In this document: positions 47,267-64,000 of the stretch, piece after piece
Numbering within the stretch: the stretch's first letter is position 1
How the letters are laid out: each line of letters opens with the position of its first letter
Assembly (NCBI GenBank): GCA_028753945.1
Contig: JAPNXP010000014.1
Location: forward strand, 1 to 64,000
DNA: 64,000 nt
Source of the DNA: Hexactinellida sp. DTS-2022
Lineage: Eukaryota > Porifera > Hexactinellida
Direction of reading: 5' to 3'
Position numbers and translations under genes: made by a program
Notes under the pieces: generated by a model
The model's database searches: none
Told to the model about the DNA's origin: nothing
Seen by the model: the letters and a program-made list of their open reading frames with translations, nothing else

Positions 47267-47641
47267 TCAAACCATCACTAGCATTTCGTAGTTCGCGATT
47301 TCCTCACTCAGTTTCGCTATTTCCGCCACTAAGCTGGCTTTGCGCCACTTCAACACCTCTATTTTGAGCCCTTCTTCTATCTCCCCGATTTTATCGCTTT
47401 TGCGAATATCCTGTTTGGACTTCCGTTTCAGTTGTCGCGTACGAATTCTGAAAATCTCCATTTTTCCGGCCTCGGAAAGCCGGGCGGTGTGGCACGCGCC
47501 TCTCAGCTGTTTGGCGGAGAAGTGGCTGAAGGTGTCGCTGTGCTTTGTGTCGCAGAGCCACTTAATGGCCACAGCTGGGCTTGAGAGGAATGGCACTTGA
47601 AATGATTCAAACTTGGAACTCATTTTGTTTGGTGGAATCAA
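47267..47641 (-). CDS. Small bZIP-like protein E
   Basis: 124 residues (or 118 from the second Met, MSSKFESF) in one exon. A helical N-terminal half (AIKWLCDT, FSAKQLRGACHTARLSE) precedes a basic run (RIRTRQLKRKSKQDIRKSD) and a C-terminal coiled coil (VLKWRKASLVAEIAKLSEEI) with leucines at heptad spacing. This is the most diverged member. It is grouped by size, exon structure, order of parts, TATA box and position, not by strong identity. Confidence 0.55.
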   Translation of the reverse strand: MIPPNKMSSKFESFQVPFLSSPAVAIKWLCDTKHSDTFSHFSAKQLRGACHTARLSEAGKMEIFRIRTRQLKRKSKQDIRKSDKIGEIEEGLKIEVLKWRKASLVAEIAKLSEEIANYEMLVMV

Positions 47642-47652
47642 AACACTTTCAG

Positions 47653-47664
47653 ATTATTTATAGA
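47653..47664 (-). promoter_or_regulatory. TATA box of gene E
   Basis: TCTATAAATAAT on the minus strand, about 15-40 bp upstream of the two candidate start codons. It fits better with the second one (MSSKF). Confidence 0.5.
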
Positions 47665-48946
47665 GATACACATTCAAAATAACGCCTTAGGTCAAAATTA
47701 AATAAAGACGCAGAAAATTTTATAAAAATTTATATTTCGTGTGTCATCTAAAAATACAACATGAAATAGAAATTAACTGCAAAAGCTACATTTTTAGTCA
47801 ATAAACTGAAACTGTTCCTTCTATAATTAGCAAACACTGATTAATACTGCAATAGTGCAATGGTAGACAATAGTGAATAGGAACCAAGATAGTAACCAAG
47901 TATAAATATAGAACAATTGTGCCAATTAGTGCCAGATTCAAATATAAACTCAAATATAATCCATTAATACAGTACGTATAATATTATCTGGGTATATAAC
48001 AACATAGATATATGTATATTGTTCGTTTGTTGTAAACCTGTATACATCATGGAAATAATGCAATGTTAATATAAATGTAAACAACAACAACAATAACAAC
48101 AAACCTGGTTGCTCAATGAATCGATTCTTGTGTAAAACAAACTTCTGAATCAACAAATGAAATAAGAGATAACAACTGCTCCAATCCAATCCAATCCAAT
48201 CCAAATACAAACAAACAAGTAAACAAACAAGTAAACAAATAAGCAAACAAATAAGGAAAGCAACAAACAAATAAACTAATAAGTAAACATACACACAACA
48301 AATGTAAATAATAAGTGACAACCTAACTACATTTGCAAACAGAATAAATGCAAATATAATCTTATTAAGAAGCCTTAACAAACACCTGCAAACAAACCGC
48401 GACACAACAACAACAACAACCACCTCCAACACCACTTCACACCTCCAAAATACCACATTCCAACCTACATCACCCTAGCAACCATATAACCGCACAAGAA
48501 TTCATACTAATCACAATAGACAAAGCGTATAGATAAGAGCCTAAACAAGAAGGATGGCCTTTTTGAGCTATGGTTTCCAGAGTTAATATTTACCCACACG
48601 CATTACTCTTGCCAAGGAATGCAGTTAATGATTCGGAACTGAAATCAACCCGACACTTCGACTAGTAGCGGACACAATTTTCACACCTTTGTTGTGCCAC
48701 AACTTATTATGATTCTCGACACTTTCTATTGTTCGAAGTTACTTTTTATAATAATTAGTTTCTATTCATTTCCATTTGCAATTGAATAACAGCAAATTCA
48801 TTTCACTTTTAGAAGACTAACCACAAATAATATTCTGCCACTTTTGCGCCACTAAAGTGACACCTGTGACGTAACCACTTCACAGTCCAAGCTAAATACA
48901 AACAATCCGCATTCCTACTTCATAGCAACCGAACTACTGAATCGGA
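47665..48946. other. Gap with simple repeats between gene E and Mi-2
   Basis: Includes AAC repeats at 48078-48105 and 48403-48425 and an AACA/TAAG tetranucleotide-rich tract at 48180-48300. A 168-codon minus-strand frame here is translated low complexity. The final 150 bp, with TGACGTAA (48868) upstream of the Mi-2 ATG, probably contains its promoter. Confidence 0.55.

Positions 48947-64000
<15,054 letters not shown>

Noticed and set aside
47950-48456. 168-codon minus-strand frame with many Leu, Val and Cys residues
   Set aside because: It is translated tetranucleotide and GTT repeats rather than a membrane protein.

Overview
The window is nuclear DNA of an animal. It carries liprin-alpha, a neurexin-type LNS/EGF receptor, CPEB1, a FoxJ2/3 factor, glycogen synthase and Mi-2/CHD4, all broken by GT-AG introns. 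Many introns are only 41-60 bp and intergenic gaps can be under 100 bp, so the genome is compact and fast-evolving. I cannot name the phylum from sequence alone. All exon joins below were made by hand by following reading frame and GT-AG sites; no transcript data were used.

Layout. (1) 1-18316: about 86 head-to-tail copies of a 212-bp satellite, the last one decayed. (2) 18706-26028, plus strand: a gene joining a ULK/ATG1 autophagy kinase to the ATG11/FIP200 (RB1CC1) scaffold in one frame, then liprin-alpha 123 bp downstream. (3) 37518-26076, minus strand: four genes head to tail with gaps of 151, 80 and 46 bp. They are FoxJ2/3, a Ufd2/UBE4 E4 ubiquitin ligase core whose U-box is replaced by a BIRC6-type E2 domain, a neurexin-like receptor, and SMKR1. 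(4) 38574-39941: an intronless CPEB1. (5) 40669-40750: tRNA-Ser(UGA). (6) 42338-47641: five small bZIP-like genes, two of them a near-identical inverted pair, each with a TATA box. (7) 48947 to the right edge, plus strand: Mi-2/CHD4, 24 exons in the window and continuing past it. Its 4.5-kb first intron appears to contain the whole glycogen synthase gene on the opposite strand.

The strongest findings are the two partner fusions. In one, the autophagy-initiation kinase is covalently linked to the scaffold that normally recruits it. In the other, the E4 core is covalently linked to an E2 in the place of the domain that normally recruits an E2. Both are supported by in-frame introns and by homology on both sides of the join.

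The non-coding DNA is also patterned. A ten-base word, CTATTTATAG or its reverse complement, occurs about 15 times, always in introns or small gaps, and forms the exact 3' splice site of at least six introns. The word CCAATCAG is spread through 20-38 kb in both exons and introns and has expanded into a heptad array inside liprin. GTT/AAC trinucleotide tracts sit at many intron ends. Several MITE-like families with CAGT...ACTG ends and TA duplications lie in introns and gaps.
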